This document shows, one piece after another, positions 20,044-29,994 of a DNA stretch of 64,000 nt; within the stretch, counting starts at the first letter, position 1, and each line of letters starts with the position of its first letter. Source of the stretch: Marinilabiliales bacterium (lineage in GTDB: Bacteria > Bacteroidota > Bacteroidia > Bacteroidales > ML635J-15); contig PKTB01000013.1 in the NCBI GenBank assembly GCA_002869385.1, positions 900-64,899 of the forward strand, read 5' to 3'. The notes under the pieces are model-generated. The model ran no database searches, was not told the DNA's origin, and saw nothing but the letters and a program-made list of their open reading frames with translations. Made by a program: the position numbers and the translations under genes.

Positions 20044-20868
20044 ATGAAACCACTTCTGCTATCACTCCTATTGATTCCATTTTTATTAACCGGGCAATCC
20101 CTAAGGGTAATGACATACAATATTAGGTATGATAACCCAAAAGATGGTACGAACAATTGGCAGATGAGAAAAAAAGAGCTTGTTGATCAAATAGATAAAC
20201 TACATCCTCAAATTTTTGGAATTCAGGAAGGTCTGTACCACCAAACTAAATTTATTGATTCTGCTTTTGTAAAATATACATACATTGGTGTTGGTAGAGA
20301 AGATGGTAAAATTAAAGGAGAATTTGCAGCGATTTTCTACGATAGCACAAAATTTGAATTAAAAAATTCAGATACTTTTTGGCTGTCAGAAACTCCAAAC
20401 GCCCCATCAGCTGGATGGGATGCATATCATAAAAGAATCTGTACATACGGGTGCTTTCTACACAAAAAAACAGACCAAGAATTTTGGGTATTTAATGTTC
20501 ACCTTGATCATGCCGGAAGTAAATCAAGAAAGAATTCGGCTAAGTTATTACTTAAAACCATTAACTATTTAGTTGATGAAAACATTCCGGTATTTGTAAT
20601 GGGTGATTTTAATTGCAATCCATCGGATGCACCTATAAAGATTATGAAGAAGGAACTTAAAGATGCATTTAAATTTGCTGACAAAAACAACTCCCAGGTT
20701 GATGGTACATTTAATAATTTTGACATTTCCTTTACTCCTGAGGATAGAATTGATTACATTTTTGTTAAAAACATTAAACTCAAAAGATATGAGCACAGAA
20801 ATGACAGAAGAATTGATGGTTACTTCTTTTCAGACCATCTACCTGTTTTTGTTGATTTTAACTTTTAA
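20044..20868 (+). CDS. Secreted endonuclease/exonuclease/phosphatase-fold hydrolase
   Basis: 275 residues with a signal peptide (to LLTGQ). Metal-binding and catalytic motifs of the EEP superfamily are intact: VMTYNIRYDN, FGIQEG, FNVHLDHAG, VMGDFNCNPSDAP, EDRIDYIF and SDHLPVFVDF. Relatives in Bacteroidota act in the periplasm on phosphodiesters of lipids, nucleotides or DNA; the substrate cannot be told from these motifs. I chose the ATG at 20044 over an in-frame ATG at 20017 because it gives a normal signal peptide. The gene is monocistronic and followed by a perfect AT-rich inverted repeat. Confidence 0.9.
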   Translation: MKPLLLSLLLIPFLLTGQSLRVMTYNIRYDNPKDGTNNWQMRKKELVDQIDKLHPQIFGIQEGLYHQTKFIDSAFVKYTYIGVGREDGKIKGEFAAIFYDSTKFELKNSDTFWLSETPNAPSAGWDAYHKRICTYGCFLHKKTDQEFWVFNVHLDHAGSKSRKNSAKLLLKTINYLVDENIPVFVMGDFNCNPSDAPIKIMKKELKDAFKFADKNNSQVDGTFNNFDISFTPEDRIDYIFVKNIKLKRYEHRNDRRIDGYFFSDHLPVFVDFNF

Positions 20869-20869
20869 A

Positions 20870-20891
20870 GTATAAATTCATCAATTTATAC
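20870..20891 (+). terminator. AT-rich perfect hairpin after the EEP gene
   Basis: GTATAAATT-CATC-AATTTATAC is a perfect 9-bp inverted repeat starting 2 bp after the stop codon. There is no immediate T-run (a T-rich stretch begins about 16 bp later), so its role as a terminator or 3' stabiliser is a guess. Confidence 0.4.
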
Positions 20892-20943
20892 AGCTTTATT
20901 AGTGCTTTTTTAATTTCTGGCACATTTTTCGAAAAACAATAAT

Positions 20944-20951
20944 TAAATTTG
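20944..20951 (+). promoter_or_regulatory. Putative -7 element of the WD40 gene
   Basis: TAAATTTG (TAnnTTTG) lies 16 bp before the ATG at 20967. Confidence 0.4.
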
Positions 20952-20966
20952 TTAAAACTTTAAAAC

Positions 20967-22415
20967 ATGAAAAATCGAAAATCACACGCTCTTTTAACCC
21001 TTATTTTATTTACATTTATAGGTAGTTTAAACGCACAAACTGTTTTCTCTGACTTAAGTAAAAACTTTCAAGGTCATAGAACAAGTGTAAATAAACTTGT
21101 TTTTAGTAATGATGGTAATATTCTTTACACCTGTGGGGGGGCTAATCAAATTCTTGTTTTTGACATTCAAAGCCGTGAAATAATTGCCAGAACAGAACCT
21201 GGTGAATCTCCTATTAATGAATTAGATATTAATTTTGAAAATAATCTCCTTGCATACGGAGGCTATAATAATTCAAATGTAATCATTTGTAATTCAGAAA
21301 CACTTGAAACACTGATAAATATTGAAGGATATAGTATGATAGAAGATCTTTGCTTCTCCCCTACATCAAATCTTCTGGCAGTAGTCGGATATGAAGAAAG
21401 CACAGAAAAACAAAAAATTGTAATTTACAATGCCGATACAGGCAAGGAATTAAATGAAGTTTTTAGACAAACATCGGAAGAATTTCCGGTTGCCGTTGAT
21501 TTCAGCCCTGATGGAGCATTTTTAGCGTATGGTTCCTGCAATTATAATCAAGGAATTAAAATTTGGAGCATTTCTGATAAAAAACTAGCTAAAGAAATTA
21601 TTACTTCAAACGACATTAATGATGTAGAATATAGCTCTGACAATATACATATTGCCGGTGCAGGAGGCGATAATATTGTTTATATTATTGATTCTTAAAA
21701 GGAAACTATTGATAAAAAACTAGAAGGTCTAAGTGATATCGTTTATACAATATCATATAGCCCTGATGTTAAAACGATATCAGGAGCTTGATTTGATTAT
21801 TCATGCACTTTCAAGTCATGGAATACTGATAGTGGTGAATTAATTCAAACCTTTGGAGATAAAGGACCACAAATTAATTGTATTTCATATAACCCGCAAG
21901 GTAATGCAATTGCTGTTGCATACAGAACCTATGGAGACCTTTTTGAAGTGCCAACTGTTAGAATGTTCTATACTGAAGAATCTATTTCGGAAGTTGAGTG
22001 GCCAAAAATTGACAACAATGATTGCAATTTAATAATAGAATTTCCTGAGGAACCAGAATTTTCTGTAGAATCAGATAAGTACTATAAGTATTACGATTAT
22101 CTTCTGCAGGTACCAGGTAAATCATATCAAGTCAGAGCGACAGAATATTTATATGATATCAATGACTCAAAAAGAAAACAAACTATAGATAAAAAGGCTC
22201 AAAGTTTCGAATCAGCAAAATCAAATGTTAGTTCAATTGATTATACTTTAGGAAATCATCCTGTTTTTGAAAAAATAGGTTTCAAAGGTGACTTACGTTA
22301 TCATCAACGTGTAATATTTATCGATAATGTGATGTATTCAATTGTTTATATTGATTATGAGAAAGAAATCAATTCGGAAGAAGAAAGATTCTTTAATTCA
22401 TTTAATGTAAAATAA
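20967..22415 (+). pseudogene. Secreted WD40 beta-propeller protein with two in-frame stops (TAA, TGA)
   Basis: The frame spans 483 codons with a TAA at 21696-21698 and a TGA at 21789-21791; sequence on both sides continues in the same frame with clear WD40-type repeats (FQGHRTSVNKLVF, VDFSPDGAFLAYGS, IVYTISYSPDVKTISGA, FKSWNTDSGELIQTF). The first 24 residues are a signal peptide. The C-terminal 160 residues form a separate domain with an acidic start and no recognised family. Restoring GAA and GGA would give a normal open frame. It is followed after 6 bp by a small secreted protein gene, probably the same transcript. This is the only gene in the window with two stops. Confidence 0.75.
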
Positions 22416-22421
22416 TATAAT

Positions 22422-22955
22422 ATGAGACTTAAGCTATCAATTATAATTTTACTTAGTGTAATTTTCACTCAGGCAAATGCTCAATTCTTAGAAACAATTG
22501 AAATAAAACAGACTGATTTTGAGGTAAATTACAAGTATGATGATATTCTTAAATATGAGAATACACTTACCTTTTTATTGAATGATACTGTTTATGGTTT
22601 AATTGATCAATGGGCTTATGTATTTGAAGATGGGAACTTAGACTGTGTTAGTTTTTTGTCATATGTTGATGAGATTGATCAGGAAAATTTTGATTTGAAT
22701 TTAGATGCATCAAAAACCCTGATAAATGATTTTACTGAACTTTACGGAAAACCTGATGAAGTAATTATTGGAGATACAATTTTTAGGGATCCATACATAG
22801 AACGTCATTGGGGATATGGTGTAATTGAAGCAAGATGGGAAAATGTAAATGGAATGAAAATTAAAATCGGATTTGATTTCTTTGGCGGTAAAGGAGAATA
22901 TCATTTTATTTTTTCAGTTAAATACTTTGACAAATCTTACCCAAATTTTGATTAG
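22422..22955 (+). CDS. Small secreted protein of unknown function
   Basis: 177 residues with a signal peptide (to TQANAQ) and no recognised domain. It is rich in acidic and aromatic residues, with FLNDTVYGLIDQWAYVFEDG and YIERHWGYGVIEARW as landmarks, and lacks a sorting domain, so it probably stays in the periplasm. It begins 6 bp after the WD40 gene, suggesting a shared operon and perhaps a shared process. Confidence 0.6.
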   Translation: MRLKLSIIILLSVIFTQANAQFLETIEIKQTDFEVNYKYDDILKYENTLTFLLNDTVYGLIDQWAYVFEDGNLDCVSFLSYVDEIDQENFDLNLDASKTLINDFTELYGKPDEVIIGDTIFRDPYIERHWGYGVIEARWENVNGMKIKIGFDFFGGKGEYHFIFSVKYFDKSYPNFD

Positions 22956-23024
22956 CTAAAATCTCTTCTTCTTTTTTTACAAAAAACAATAACTTTTATC
23001 CTGTTATTTCGTTAAAATAAATGC

Positions 23025-23032
23025 TATTTTTG
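23025..23032 (+). promoter_or_regulatory. Putative -7 element of the Gln/Pro-rich membrane protein gene
   Basis: TATTTTTG (TAnnTTTG) lies 18 bp before the ATG at 23050. Confidence 0.4.
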
Positions 23033-23049
23033 ATTAAAAACTAAATACT

Positions 23050-23559
23050 ATGGAAAACAATAATTATCAGGATCCTGCCAGACGTGAACCTTTACCAGCT
23101 CAAACTTCACAACCTGCTCAACAGCCAGTACAACAACCGACACAACCTGTTCAACAACCGACACAACCTGCTCAACAGCCTGTTCAACAACCACAATATC
23201 AGCAACAAACTTATCAACAGCCGACTCCACAGCAACAATATCAAGCTCCTCCACAACCACAATATCAGCAGCCACAACCTAATTTACAAGTAAACAATTA
23301 TACACAAAATTCTCAATCAGGATATAAACCAGTAAAAGTTGGCGAATGGATTGGTGCAATGATTGTCATGGGTATTCCGATTGTAAATATGATTATGCTT
23401 TTTGTTTGGGCATTTGGAAGTGGAAATACCAGTAAAGCAAATTGGGCTAAAGCAAGATTGTTATTAGGAGTAATAGTTGGAGTTTTAGTTTTTATTATTT
23501 ATGCAATTGTCTTCTTAATTGCCGGGATAACTATTAATTCTGGTGCATTTAATTTTTAG
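23050..23559 (+). CDS. Gln/Pro-rich membrane protein
   Basis: 169 residues. The first 95 are a low-complexity segment of QQPTQPVQQP-type repeats rich in Gln, Pro and Tyr, coded by imperfect tandem DNA repeats. The rest has two membrane helices (about 98-120 and 135-162) around the loop WAFGSGNTSKANWAKARLL, an arrangement common in small Bacteroidota membrane proteins with disordered N-termini. There is no signal peptide, so the Gln/Pro tail is probably cytoplasmic. Function unknown. Confidence 0.65.
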   Translation: MENNNYQDPARREPLPAQTSQPAQQPVQQPTQPVQQPTQPAQQPVQQPQYQQQTYQQPTPQQQYQAPPQPQYQQPQPNLQVNNYTQNSQSGYKPVKVGEWIGAMIVMGIPIVNMIMLFVWAFGSGNTSKANWAKARLLLGVIVGVLVFIIYAIVFLIAGITINSGAFNF

Positions 23560-23566
23560 AACAAGC

Positions 23567-24739
23567 TTATAGCTTAACTACTCTTTTAGAAATTATTTCA
23601 TTTCTAATTTCTACTTGTAGGAAATATACTCCTGCTGATAGGTCTTGCATCGGAATTTTGATGTTTACTTCAAAACCTGAATTAAGTCTGTCTTTATAAA
23701 CAATTCTTCCATCATCTGAAACTAATGTTAGGATAGCTGTTTCTTCATATAACTTTTCAAAACAAACCCCTAAATCATGACTAACAGGATTTGGATAAAT
23801 CTCTATCTGGTTTACTCTATCTATTCTGGCACTTTCAACACTTATTATTACTAGAATTGAAACCGTTCCGTCAAAATCTGTTTGCTTAAGCCTGTAATAG
23901 GTAGTGCCTGAAACTAAAAGTTTATCAGAATAAAAATATTCATTAATATAATTACTGTTACCTGCTCCATCAACTGATGCTATTTTTTCAAATTCAATTA
24001 AGTCAAATGATTTCTCAATAGTAAAATAATCATTATTTAATTCCGAAGCTGTTGTCCAAAATAATTCTACAGTCCCATCTATCTCTTTAAGATCAAAACT
24101 AATTAACTCTACAGGCAATAAACCGGATGCATCACGACTACAATCACCAAGAGTACCATCGCAATCATCAGTAGAACCAAAAACAGTACCAGTACCATCT
24201 GTAGTCACTGAACCAGTAATTTCCAACTGTCCATCCCCTTCAACTGATGATCCATTCCCCCCATAAAAATCCCCATCTAATATTAACTCACCATCTATTA
24301 CAACTTGATCAGAATTATTATTATTAGTTAAATTACCAGTAATTATTAAAACTCCATTTGCTTCAACATAAATTGTTGAACCATTTCTAAACATTACATC
24401 TACTAATATACTTAGTGTATCTGTAGCAGTTACTTGAAGAACCGTTCCAGATTTCACATCCATATCAAATCCTAATGTAATATTTGAACTTATAAATATC
24501 GCATCCTGATTACTTGTTTGATTATAATCCGGTGAAACATCTCCCGCCCAATTTGAATGCTCAGTCCAATTACCATTATTTATAGAAACATAAATTGCTT
24601 TAGTTGTTACTTGTTCAATATCTTCCGGTATCTGGGCAAAACCTAGAATTGATAAAAGCAGAAATAATAAAAGTATTGATTTCTTTGATATTTCTTGAAC
24701 TATTTGAATCAATGTAAAAATATTTGAAATTCTTAACAA
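23567..24739 (-). CDS. Secreted protein with T9SS type A sorting domain
   Basis: Up to 390 residues. The mature N-terminal part (YVSINNGNWTEHSNW ... GNLTNNNNSDQVVIDGELILDGDF) is a right-handed beta-roll or helix of short repeats found in G8-like Bacteroidota surface proteins. The second half carries LLPVELISFDLKEID, an Ig/FN3-like module that commonly precedes sorting domains, and the C-terminal 75 residues (IEIYPNPVSHDLGV ... SAGVYFLQVEI ... KRVVKL) are a type A T9SS signal. The start is uncertain: TTG codons at 24739 and 24712 are in frame, and an ATT at 24709 sits where an ATG would give a compact signal peptide. Confidence 0.75.
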   Translation of the reverse strand: MLRISNIFTLIQIVQEISKKSILLLFLLLSILGFAQIPEDIEQVTTKAIYVSINNGNWTEHSNWAGDVSPDYNQTSNQDAIFISSNITLGFDMDVKSGTVLQVTATDTLSILVDVMFRNGSTIYVEANGVLIITGNLTNNNNSDQVVIDGELILDGDFYGGNGSSVEGDGQLEITGSVTTDGTGTVFGSTDDCDGTLGDCSRDASGLLPVELISFDLKEIDGTVELFWTTASELNNDYFTIEKSFDLIEFEKIASVDGAGNSNYINEYFYSDKLLVSGTTYYRLKQTDFDGTVSILVIISVESARIDRVNQIEIYPNPVSHDLGVCFEKLYEETAILTLVSDDGRIVYKDRLNSGFEVNIKIPMQDLSAGVYFLQVEIRNEIISKRVVKL

Positions 24740-24969
24740 AACATATGACTAAACGCGAATATAGTTCAATTGTTCACTTATTTTAGGCATTTGCGTACCA
24801 ATTTATACATATAAACAATAAATACAGTAAAATATCCTAATAAATACTACAAAAAATTACTGCCATTTTCTCTAACATGCATTGCAAATTCTTACATATC
24901 ATTCTTTTATCTGATATTAATCAGACGTTTAAATATCTTTTATTATTTTTACCATCAAATAAAGTTATA

Positions 24970-25779
24970 ATGAAAAGCATCCTTAATTTAACATATTCAT
25001 TTCTTATTGAGAACTATCCCAGCTCATTTAGTGAACTTACTATTAACAAGGTTAATTTTGGCGTAAATCTTACTTATGCTGAACTTTCTGACGGCAGTGT
25101 CGGAATAGCGAGCACACTTTTCGAAGAAAGAATAAAACCTCACAAATGTAACAGAGATTTTGGAGATTTCTCTCCTTCAAAGATTAAGGGACAAAATGTT
25201 ATAACGCTTTTTGAAACAGAAAAAGAATCAGATTTATTAAAATCACTTAAAATTGCTGTATTTAACGCAATTTCCGGTTCATTAATTCGCAAAAACAAAT
25301 ACAAAATCCTTGATAGTACCGATCCTATAGATTTAATAAAGTATGGTGAAGGAACAAAAGTATGTATGGTAGGTGCCTTTCGTTCTTACATTGAAAAAAT
25401 CGGAGCAAGTGGTGCTGATCTAAAGGTATTGGAATTAAATTAATCTATTATTCCCGAGAATTTTAAAAAGTACTATGTGTCGGCAGAGAATTACTCACAG
25501 GTGATTCCTGATTCTGACATTGTTATTATCACCGGTTTAACATTAGTAAACAACACTATCGATGGTTTGCTTGATGTTATTAATCCAAAATCTAAAATTA
25601 TTGTTGTTGGTCCATCTGCAAATATTATCCCCGATGTTTTATTCCAAAAAGGAGTTGATATTATTGGTGCTACTCAATATGAGAATCCTGAGTTATTATT
25701 TGATTTAATATCTGAAGGAGCAAGTGCTTATCATTTATTTAATTACTGCGCAAAAAAAATCTGTATCGTAAATGAATAA
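24970..25779 (+). pseudogene. DUF4213/DUF364 putative metal-chelation protein, interrupted by an in-frame TAA
   Basis: About 270 codons with a TAA at 25441-25443; the frame continues directly. The N-terminal part (about 1-90: INKVNFGVNLTYAELSDGSVGIAST) matches DUF4213, an enolase N-terminal-like fold, and the rest matches DUF364, a Rossmann-like domain (VCMVGAFRSYIEKI, SDIVIITGLTLVNNTIDGLL, IVVGPSANIIPDVLF). These paired domains are described as putative heavy-metal chelation proteins. I chose the ATG at 24970 over an in-frame ATG at 24877, which would add an unrelated hydrophobic stretch. The next gene overlaps by 8 bp, so the two are translationally coupled and should share a function. A Glu codon at the stop would restore the frame. 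Confidence 0.8.
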
Positions 25780-27472
25780 AACTGTTCTAAACGATAAATG
25801 GATTAAAGCGTCGGTAACGGGAACAATCTGGGCTGCATCTGAGATTGTATTTGGAAGTTTTCTTCATAACCTTAAAGTCCCATTTTGTGGAAACATTTTA
25901 ACAGCAATCGGATTAATAATTATCATTTCTACTGCTTTTCTTTGGAAAGAACGTGGAATATTTTGGAGAGCAGGTTTGATTTGTGCACTTATGAAAACAA
26001 TGTCTCCATCTGCTGTAATCTTCGGGCCTATGATTGCCATATTTACCGAGGCTCTGATTCTTGAAATAGCGATATTTGTCTTAGGTAGAACTTATGCCGG
26101 ATTTATTATTGCATCAATATTGGCAATGTCCTGGAATTTAGTGCAAAAAATATTAAGCTACATTCTTTTTTACGGCTTTGATATTATTGAAATATATAAA
26201 GGCCTTGTTAAAATTGCTGAAAAACAAATCTCATACAATTTCGATTTACTTTTGTTACCAGTTTTAATCCTTCTTGCTTCTTATGCACTTTTTGGGGCAT
26301 TTGCCGGTGTAATGGGAATAAGAGTTGGTAAAATGGTTCTTAAAGGTTCTCATCAAAATGAATTAGTAAACAAAAAAACATTCAAAAAGAAAAACAAACA
26401 AAACGAAAATTTCAAACATTCATTATTCTGGCTTTTTACCAATATCGCATTTATGATATTAGGCCTAATTCTTTTCAGCAAAACAGAATGGTATGTCTGG
26501 ACCCCTTCTATAGTAATAATTGCAACAATTTGGATTATAAGATACAGAAGAGCTCTTAAAAAAATATCAAATCCTAAATTTTGGCTATTCTTTGTGCTAA
26601 TCACTTCACTTACTGTATTTGTTTTTACTAGAATTAAATCAGGTGATGATGTATTAATAAATGGCATCATAACCGGAGTTCAAATGAACTTGCGAGCCGT
26701 ATTAATGGTGCTTGGTTTTTCTGTACTTGCAGTTGAGCTATATAATCCTAAAGTTAGAGATTTCTTCAGAAAATCTTCATTTCGACAATTACCTGCAGCT
26801 CTTGAATTATCAACTGAAAGCCTCCCTTTATTTATTTCTTCAATTCCTGATTTTAAAACTGCAATACGCAGACCAATAAGTATATTTTCAAATGTTGTTC
26901 TTATGTCTGATATCAGGTTAAAAGAAATTAAAAAACTGCAAAATCAAATTTCACCCCGAATAGTTATTATAAGTGGAGAAAAAAACGAAGGAAAAACTAC
27001 AGCTATAAAAGAAATAATTAAAGAACTTGATAACAAAAAAATCAAATATGGTGGCATAATCTCCGAGAAATTTGTAGTAGATAATAATATACAAGGTTAT
27101 GATATAGTAAATCTTAATGCGGATGTAAAAGAAGCATTTCTACGCAAAGGTGAATATAAAGATTGTGATAAAATAAGAAAATTCTCAATACTTGAAAAAG
27201 GAGTTCAGTTTGGAAATAGTGCTTTAAGAGAAGCATTTAGTAATTACAAAATTTTAATTGTTGATGAAATAGGACAATTGGAACTTGATGATAAAGGTTG
27301 GAACGATACTATAAATAAGATTAAAGCATCTCAAATCGAATTAGCGATAATTAGCGTACGCAATGAATTTGTTAATTATATTATTAGTAAATATATGTTT
27401 GACAATTATGAGATTTTTAAGGTCTCTGACTTAAGTCCAAATATTATTAATAAAATACTTTCAGATTTATAA
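25772..27472 (+). CDS. Polytopic membrane protein fused to a THEP1-type NTPase domain
   Basis: 566 residues. Residues 1-190 hold about six membrane helices that resemble the S-component-like membrane modules of ECF transporters. A basic linker (about 200-213) is followed by further helices at about 218-325 and a short RQLPAALELS segment reminiscent of T-components. Residues about 393-566 are a nucleoside-triphosphatase domain of the THEP1 family, with Walker A at 402-410 (GEKNEGKTT) and Walker B at 493-500 (ILIVDEIG). The start overlaps the DUF364 gene. A membrane importer-like module fused to its own NTPase, coupled to a metal-chelation protein, suggests uptake or insertion of a metal or cofactor; that is inference. 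I do not know a characterised protein with this architecture. Confidence 0.7.
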   Translation: MNKTVLNDKWIKASVTGTIWAASEIVFGSFLHNLKVPFCGNILTAIGLIIIISTAFLWKERGIFWRAGLICALMKTMSPSAVIFGPMIAIFTEALILEIAIFVLGRTYAGFIIASILAMSWNLVQKILSYILFYGFDIIEIYKGLVKIAEKQISYNFDLLLLPVLILLASYALFGAFAGVMGIRVGKMVLKGSHQNELVNKKTFKKKNKQNENFKHSLFWLFTNIAFMILGLILFSKTEWYVWTPSIVIIATIWIIRYRRALKKISNPKFWLFFVLITSLTVFVFTRIKSGDDVLINGIITGVQMNLRAVLMVLGFSVLAVELYNPKVRDFFRKSSFRQLPAALELSTESLPLFISSIPDFKTAIRRPISIFSNVVLMSDIRLKEIKKLQNQISPRIVIISGEKNEGKTTAIKEIIKELDNKKIKYGGIISEKFVVDNNIQGYDIVNLNADVKEAFLRKGEYKDCDKIRKFSILEKGVQFGNSALREAFSNYKILIVDEIGQLELDDKGWNDTINKIKASQIELAIISVRNEFVNYIISKYMFDNYEIFKVSDLSPNIINKILSDL

Positions 27473-27534
27473 ATTTCAAACTCCCGCTGTTAATAAATTT
27501 TCCTTTCAAACCTTATCTCTTCATTATAAAACAA

Positions 27535-27542
27535 TAAATTTG
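27535..27542 (+). promoter_or_regulatory. Putative -7 element of the FISUMP gene
   Basis: TAAATTTG (TAnnTTTG) lies 49 bp before the ATG at 27591. Confidence 0.4.
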
Positions 27543-27590
27543 TACTGAAGAATATTGAAAACTCTATACTAATATTAAAAATAAAAAACC

Positions 27591-28913
27591 ATGAAAAAAT
27601 TATTTTCAATACTAATAATTGTATTTGCATTTCTATCAACACAAGCACAAGACTACGTAGTAACATTTTCCGCTAACGGTGATTATTCAGATGTTGATAG
27701 TGTCCAGATTGAAAACATTACACAAAGTAAAACAATATCTGTATTAGGAACAGATGTACTACATCTTGTCGGAATAACCGGTATAGATCTAAATACAAAT
27801 CAAACCCATGGGCTTCAGATATATCCAAATCCAACAAGCGGATTAACTAATATTAATTTCATTTCACAGAAAGAACAAACTGTAACAATTCAAATTATTG
27901 ATATAACAGGAAAAATAATTCATCAAAATCAATCGCTTTTAAGTTATGGAAATAATCAATTTACATTAACGAACCTGGCTAGAGTGATGTATGTTTTAAA
28001 TATGATCACAAATGATAAAACTTTTTCAGAAACGATAATCTCAAATTCTTATGGATCTGGAGACATTAATGTACAATTAAATTCAACAAACAATAACTTC
28101 AAAAGCATTAAGTCTGAAAAATCAACAATAGAATGGCAGTACGATGAAGAGGACATATTGATTTTTAAAGCATATAGTAATGGGCATGCTGTAATTAGAG
28201 TTTATTATATAACAGCAAACACAAACCTATGGTTTACATTTTTCTCTTGTGAAGATTTAAACGGTCATAAATATGCAACAACAACGATTAATGGAGTAAC
28301 ATTTATGGCTGAAAATTTAAGGACCAGCAAATACAATAACAATATTACTATACCAAATGTAACTGATAATACTGAATGGGTAGAATTAACAACAGGTGGC
28401 AGATGCTATTATGAAAACGACAGTATGCAATATGCTCAAAAGTACGGTGCCTTATATAATTATGAAGCTGTAATTACGGGGGATTTGTGTCCAAATGGCT
28501 GGCATATTCCAACTGAAACAGAATGGGTTGATTTATTAAATTATTTGCAAAATAGCGGATACAATTATGATGGAAACAGCGATTCTGATGATGACCCAAC
28601 AACAAATAATAAAATTGCAAAATCAATGTGTGTTACATCTGACTGGTATATATCTGATGTAGTTGGAACACCAGGCAATACAGACTTTCCAAGTTATCGA
28701 AACAGGTCAGGTTTTTCCGCAATCGGTGGAGGTATACGAAATCCAAGTATAGGGAATGCAACAAACTTAACAAGATCTGCTAAGTTTTGGTCATCCACTG
28801 AAACTAACACCGACTATGCTAAAGGCTTAAGCCTGTCTTTTGATAGTCCTGGTGCAAATATAGGAAATGATTCAAAAACATTTGTACAATCAGTTCGTTG
28901 TATTAAAGACTAA
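27591..28913 (+). CDS. FISUMP-domain secreted protein with an internal sorting-like domain
   Basis: 440 residues. A signal peptide (to STQAQ) and a short Ig-like segment are followed by a domain at about 78-155 that has all marks of a T9SS type A sorting domain (LQIYPNPTSGLTNINF, IIDITGKIIHQN) but is internal. The C-terminal half (about 220-440) is the Fibrobacter succinogenes major paralogous domain: MAENLRTSKYNN, LYNYEAV, CPNGWHIPTETEWVDL, FWSSTE and VRCIKD. FISUMP proteins are exported lectin-like surface proteins of unknown ligand. The displacement of the sorting-like domain to the N-terminal half makes it unlikely to act as a cleaved T9SS signal. It is followed after 11 bp by a lipoprotein gene. 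Confidence 0.85.
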   Translation: MKKLFSILIIVFAFLSTQAQDYVVTFSANGDYSDVDSVQIENITQSKTISVLGTDVLHLVGITGIDLNTNQTHGLQIYPNPTSGLTNINFISQKEQTVTIQIIDITGKIIHQNQSLLSYGNNQFTLTNLARVMYVLNMITNDKTFSETIISNSYGSGDINVQLNSTNNNFKSIKSEKSTIEWQYDEEDILIFKAYSNGHAVIRVYYITANTNLWFTFFSCEDLNGHKYATTTINGVTFMAENLRTSKYNNNITIPNVTDNTEWVELTTGGRCYYENDSMQYAQKYGALYNYEAVITGDLCPNGWHIPTETEWVDLLNYLQNSGYNYDGNSDSDDDPTTNNKIAKSMCVTSDWYISDVVGTPGNTDFPSYRNRSGFSAIGGGIRNPSIGNATNLTRSAKFWSSTETNTDYAKGLSLSFDSPGANIGNDSKTFVQSVRCIKD

Positions 28914-28924
28914 AGTATCTCCAT

Positions 28925-29977
28925 ATGAAAATATTAAAATCAATTTATAAAGTTTTCTTTTATTTAATAATATTTCTTGCTTTTTATAGTTGTAAAGCTC
29001 AAGAAAACAACTTTAATAGTTCAGTAAGTCAGGAAGAACTCAAAGGCTTTAGCCTAATGGGAAAACTTCCAGGTCTTTGGAGTGGACCGGTAACATCAAC
29101 AACTCCTGCTGGTAGTTTTGATAATTGGTTTGTAGATTTAAGAGCCGTGTCATCAAGTCAAATCTCACAATTTTCATTATTGGATGCAAATACAATTAAT
29201 AACTATAGCTTTTTTGTTGGTGATTTTCAGGGTCAAAAAAGAATTGTTCTTAGAACAGAAGGTTGCTTTGCAAACTCATGTTGTGTTACCTATGAGGTTT
29301 TAGATTCAGTTAATGAAGCAAATAATTATTATAGATTTAGTGATTTTATCGGAGGTACAAATCGTGCTTATACTGAAATTGTATTCGATGGTGAGTACAT
29401 GAAAATGGATGTTTATACAAGTAAGTTTAATAAAGAAAATAAACCGGTTTTACATTCCAGCTGGAAAGCTCAAAGACACGATTTTGAAACAGCTTCAAAA
29501 ACATCTGAATTACTTAATTATCCTCAAGCAGTTTCTGTTGTTGATTTAACCGAAGGTTTTAAGAACATGAAGGAAAGTATTTTCTTTGAGTTTAATACTG
29601 ACCCATACAAAACAGAAGAGCAACCTTATGTTGGTAATATAAACCTTAAGATTTTATCAGACCCAGAACTGGAGATTAAAGATGAAAATGAGATAGAAAT
29701 CTTAATAACTATTAAACCTCTTTTTGAGGGAGTAAAATATATTGAAAGCAATTTAAAATATGCCTCCAAAATTGTGCTATTACCAGGTGATACTAAAAGC
29801 TTTACAATTAATAATATCCATCCCGGAAAGTATTACATCTATGCATTTGTTGATTTAAATGGAGACAAACTTCACACATCAGGTGAGTATATGAGCTCGA
29901 AAGGTATTCCTGAAATTATTGTAGAACCTGATAAAGGGACAGACTATGAAATCATAATTGACATGGTAATTCCATAG
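28925..29977 (+). CDS. Lipoprotein of unknown function
   Basis: 350 residues with a lipobox (LAFYSC) and so likely anchored at the inner or outer membrane. The first half (KLPGLWSGPVTSTTPAGSF, DFQGQKRIVLRTEGCFANSCC) looks like a lipocalin-like beta-barrel domain; the last 130 residues (HPGKYYIYAFVDLNGDKLHTSG) resemble a secreted Ca-binding beta-sandwich. I do not recognise a named family. It follows the FISUMP gene by 11 bp and precedes a HAD phosphatase gene by 17 bp. Confidence 0.6.
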   Translation: MKILKSIYKVFFYLIIFLAFYSCKAQENNFNSSVSQEELKGFSLMGKLPGLWSGPVTSTTPAGSFDNWFVDLRAVSSSQISQFSLLDANTINNYSFFVGDFQGQKRIVLRTEGCFANSCCVTYEVLDSVNEANNYYRFSDFIGGTNRAYTEIVFDGEYMKMDVYTSKFNKENKPVLHSSWKAQRHDFETASKTSELLNYPQAVSVVDLTEGFKNMKESIFFEFNTDPYKTEEQPYVGNINLKILSDPELEIKDENEIEILITIKPLFEGVKYIESNLKYASKIVLLPGDTKSFTINNIHPGKYYIYAFVDLNGDKLHTSGEYMSSKGIPEIIVEPDKGTDYEIIIDMVIP

Positions 29978-29994
29978 TAGTACCATACACAAAA

